From NCBI GenBank assembly GCA_958402075.1, contig CATXSD010000146.1:1-6279 (forward strand): a DNA stretch of 6,279 nt, in the 5' to 3' direction. The notes under the pieces were generated by a model. It was not told the DNA's origin, did no database searches, and saw only the letters and a list, made by a program, of their open reading frames with translations. Of this stretch, positions 4,591 to 6,279 are shown one piece after another (position 1 is the first letter of the stretch; every line of letters starts with the position of its first letter). This stretch comes from Mediterranea massiliensis. GTDB lineage: Bacteria > Bacteroidota > Bacteroidia > Bacteroidales > Bacteroidaceae. A program made the position numbers and the translations under genes.

Positions 4591-5377
4591 GCAAGAAAAC
4601 AAAGAAGTAATTCTGAGCGAACTTTCAATAAGGTTTTTGGAGGCAATGAAAACCTCAAAGATTTCTGGATACAAGCTGAAGCAGGATGGAGTAATTAATA
4701 GTGAGCCTACACTTACAAAAATTAAGCAGGGGAAACAGGAGCCAAGCAAGAAAACCATAAAACTATTCTGTAGTAAATATGGAATTAACGAATCTTGGCT
4801 ATATACAGGAAAGGGAACAATGGAAGGGACAAACCTTAAGCCAGTTCCAGTGAAAGAAGATGAAGGCGAGTTTTACACCGAGAACAATAATAGCGTAAAG
4901 TTCTACGAACTTGGAGGGAAATACCGTATGGTGGTAAAACTCGTACCATTTGCAGCCTATGGGAAATTCGCCAACGAATGTGACACTTTAGAGCCTGAAA
5001 AGGATTCTTGGGAGGACGAATCCTTCGAAACGGATAAAATTGTTCACGGTAAATATTATGCTTTTGAAGTAAGAGGAGAAAGTATGGACAACGGAACGAG
5101 AAGCAGCTTTGAGGAAGGAGACAGGGTTCTTGTACGTGAACTTGACAGAAGCCACTGGATCGAAGGACTCCGATTCAAAGACTATCCATTCTGGGTAGTA
5201 GTATTCGATTCCTCAGTGCTGATTAAGCAAATTGTTGAACAGGACCTAGAAAAAGGAACTATAACTTTCCATTCTTTGAATCCATCTCCAGAGTATTCTG
5301 ACTTTGTCTTGGATATGGATAAGATACGGGCCTTGTATTATGTGCTTCAAAAGAAACCCAAAACAGTAAAATACTGA
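4589..5377 (+). CDS. S24/LexA-like phage repressor (CI-type)
   Basis: This 262-residue protein should maintain lysogeny by binding the three operators. The N-terminal 80 residues form a helix-turn-helix domain (ELSIRFLEAMKTSKISGYKL, then SEPTLTKIKQGKQEPSKKTI, closing with INESWLYTGKG). The C-terminal half is an S24 peptidase domain: GESMDNG with the likely nucleophile Ser165, EEGDRVLV after it, and the likely general base Lys213 in SVLIKQI. The usual Ala-Gly self-cleavage site is not obvious; the equivalent region reads VPFAAYGKFANE (119-130), so cleavage might occur at another bond. The start is set by the ATG at 4589; no good Shine-Dalgarno precedes it and operator O3 overlaps it. The lipoprotein gene follows after one base. 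Confidence 0.9.
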   Translation: MQENKEVILSELSIRFLEAMKTSKISGYKLKQDGVINSEPTLTKIKQGKQEPSKKTIKLFCSKYGINESWLYTGKGTMEGTNLKPVPVKEDEGEFYTENNNSVKFYELGGKYRMVVKLVPFAAYGKFANECDTLEPEKDSWEDESFETDKIVHGKYYAFEVRGESMDNGTRSSFEEGDRVLVRELDRSHWIEGLRFKDYPFWVVVFDSSVLIKQIVEQDLEKGTITFHSLNPSPEYSDFVLDMDKIRALYYVLQKKPKTVKY

Positions 5378-5378
5378 T

Positions 5379-5843
5379 ATGAAACAATTAATATTAGTTT
5401 TGTTGGTCATTCCCCTAACAATGGGATGTTCCAATAATAAGAAAATAAGTCTTGAAGAAAAAATAGAGAACGAGTATCAAGAGGCCATTGCAAACCTTGA
5501 TTCTACAAAATTCGAAGTGTTAGAAGAAGAATTTCTTCCGAAAGTGGCTAATTACTATCTATTGTATAAAGGGACAATCAACAAGGATTCTATATCTCAA
5601 TTTGTGCAAGATTTTAGGAACGTCCATTGCGCTCCGGCAAATATCTATCTTTATGATTCAAAAGAGATTTACCCTCTATGTAAGCAATATCCGTTAGAAG
5701 GAAATGATTATATATTGGTTGCAGACCATTTTATAAGTGAATCTTCTTTTGATTGTCCAAACGAGATATGGTGGTATCCATATCAAGACTCTCTATATAA
5801 AAAGTATGGAGGTAGGAATTGGAAGAAAGAACCTATAAAATAA
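5379..5843 (+). CDS. Lipoprotein co-expressed with the repressor, function unknown
   Basis: A 154-residue protein with a short lipoprotein signal peptide: basic start MKQ, hydrophobic LILVLLVIPL, and a lipobox TMGC placing the lipidated cysteine at 17. The following SNNKK has no acidic cluster, so the Bacteroidota surface-export signal is lacking and a periplasm-facing location is likelier. The mature part is acidic at first (EEKIENEYQEA) and then rich in Tyr and Trp (FDCPNEIWWYPYQDSLYKKY); three cysteines (Cys94, Cys111, Cys135) could allow a disulfide. No family is recognised. The ATG is one base after the repressor stop, so both are probably read from one mRNA during lysogeny. By position this is a candidate lysogenic-conversion or superinfection-exclusion protein (inference). 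Confidence 0.75.
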   Translation: MKQLILVLLVIPLTMGCSNNKKISLEEKIENEYQEAIANLDSTKFEVLEEEFLPKVANYYLLYKGTINKDSISQFVQDFRNVHCAPANIYLYDSKEIYPLCKQYPLEGNDYILVADHFISESSFDCPNEIWWYPYQDSLYKKYGGRNWKKEPIK

Positions 5844-6010
5844 TTATTAGTCTGTTAAGTTGAGTATTAGTTCGGTGACGGATGGGTAACAGGCGATAGG
5901 ATAGGGAAGGCATTCAAATAGAAAAATATGCAATGGAGTATCCTTGCTCTAATTTTGAATATAAATATTAATCTGATACACAAATAGATAGCACTCTTTT
6001 TGGAAAATTC
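5844..6010. other. Gene-free stretch between lipoprotein and attachment site
   Basis: No gene or strong terminator is visible. TATTAGT occurs twice 20 bp apart (5845-5851 and 5865-5871), possible integrase arm-type sites given the adjacent attachment site. No integrase gene is present here; if the element is a prophage it should be near its other end. Confidence 0.3.
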
Positions 6011-6052
6011 CTTCTAAGGCGTGGGTCTTGCGTTCGAATCGCAACGGAATCA
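6011..6052 (+). other. Attachment site: 3' half of tRNA-Arg(TCT)
   Basis: The sequence fits the 3' portion of a tRNA base for base: anticodon loop CTTCTAA (anticodon TCT), anticodon stem 3' strand GGCGT, five-base variable loop, T arm TTGCG-TTCGAAT-CGCAA fully paired, acceptor 3' strand CGGAATC and discriminator A. The 5' half is missing: the five bases before the loop are AATTC instead of ACGCC, and no D arm or acceptor 5' strand precedes. A break at the anticodon loop is the classic crossover point of tyrosine integrases that use tRNA genes. The natural terminator follows, so host DNA lies to the right and the element to the left. Confidence 0.75.
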
Positions 6053-6057
6053 CAAAG

Positions 6058-6090
6058 AAGGAAGTCATACTGGCTTCCTTTTTTTGTTTT
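6058..6090 (+). terminator. Rho-independent terminator of the tRNA-Arg gene
   Basis: AAGGAAGTC (6058-6066) pairs with GGCTTCCTT (6072-6080), nine pairs with one G-T wobble, around the loop ATACT, and runs into a T-rich tail. It sits six bases after the tRNA 3' end, as expected for the original tRNA terminator. Confidence 0.75.
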
Positions 6091-6116
6091 TACGCATGCC
6101 TGTGGGAACAAGGTGC

Positions 6117-6278
6117 TTACTGGCCGAGTCTTATGTCCTGCAATGTATGCTGGGCAGCTGTCTTCAGTGCTGTCAGATAAAAGTGGAGCCAGTTTTCATA
6201 AGTTCCAGTTTCGTTCGTTTCTTGTATTGCATATTCCGGCGGATACCCGTTCAGCATTTCCGGTGATATCCGTTCAGT
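6117..6278 (-). CDS. C-terminal end of an unidentified leftward gene (partial)
   Basis: An open frame enters from the right edge and stops at TAA (6119-6117), giving 53 residues: TERISPEMLNGYPPEYAIQE, TNETGTYENWLHFYLTALKT, AAQHTLQDIRLGQ. Composition is protein-like, with a helical end, and it converges on the tRNA terminator. It lies outside the attachment site, so it is probably a host gene. No family is recognised. Being short and start-less in this window, it could still be a chance frame. Confidence 0.45.
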   Translation of the reverse strand, partial: TERISPEMLNGYPPEYAIQETNETGTYENWLHFYLTALKTAAQHTLQDIRLGQ

Positions 6279-6279
6279 C

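Noticed and set aside
4555..4758. Leftward open frame over the repressor start
   Set aside because: It is antisense to the helix-turn-helix domain of a clearly recognisable repressor.
4589..5377. UmuD or LexA instead of a phage repressor
   Set aside because: The N-terminal helix-turn-helix differs from LexA, UmuD has no such domain, and the operators at early phage promoters fit a CI-type repressor.
6021..6266. Rightward 81-codon open frame
   Set aside because: It runs through the tRNA fragment and its terminator, so it is not a plausible gene.
6150..6279. IS21-like terminal repeats, suggested by TTCCGG...CCGTTCAG occurring twice
   Set aside because: The two copies are only approximate, no transposase is visible, and an open protein-like frame on the minus strand explains the sequence as well.

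Overview
The window looks like one end of a temperate phage (prophage) in a Bacteroides or Parabacteroides chromosome. Three things point there. Promoters fit the Bacteroidota consensus (TTTG, about 19 bp, TAnnTTTG). Several genes belong to families that I know mainly from Bacteroidales phages and mobile elements (a WYL_2/SH3-barrel protein, an ERF annealase, a YqaJ-like exonuclease, a DUF3127-like protein, an S24 repressor). A tRNA 3' half broken exactly at the anticodon loop near 6011 marks an integration junction. No search could be run, so family names rest on motif recognition.

Layout. Positions 1-3489 hold a leftward early operon. From its promoter near 3553-3583 it reads: SH3-barrel protein, a small acidic protein, a 489-nt stretch with no convincing gene but several hairpins, a small two-helix membrane protein, an odd tRNA-like gene with 35 extra nt in its anticodon arm, an unidentified basic protein, a small DNA-binding-like protein, ERF annealase, YqaJ-like exonuclease, and a DUF3127 (OB-fold-like) gene that is frameshifted and leaves the left edge. 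The last four or five form a compact homologous-recombination module with overlapping or nearly touching genes.

Positions 3490-4588 hold the immunity control region and an inserted AT-rich cassette. Three copies of an inverted repeat (ATACTAACT-N5-AGTTAGTAT) lie at the early promoter (two copies) and at the repressor start codon (one copy). Between them sit two AT-rich membrane-protein genes that converge and abut at 4224/4225.

Positions 4589-5843 hold a two-gene rightward unit: an S24-family phage repressor followed one base later by a lipoprotein, so the lipoprotein is probably expressed in the lysogen. Positions 5844-6010 hold no gene. Positions 6011-6052 are a tRNA-Arg(TCT) 3' fragment (attachment site), followed by a terminator. 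Right of it is probable host chromosome, with the 3' end of a leftward gene reaching the right edge.

How it works together (inference): the repressor binds the three operators, silencing the early operon and probably a second leftward promoter. On induction the operon supplies annealase, exonuclease and ssDNA-binding protein for phage DNA recombination. The lipoprotein and the membrane proteins are candidates for lysogeny-expressed accessory functions.
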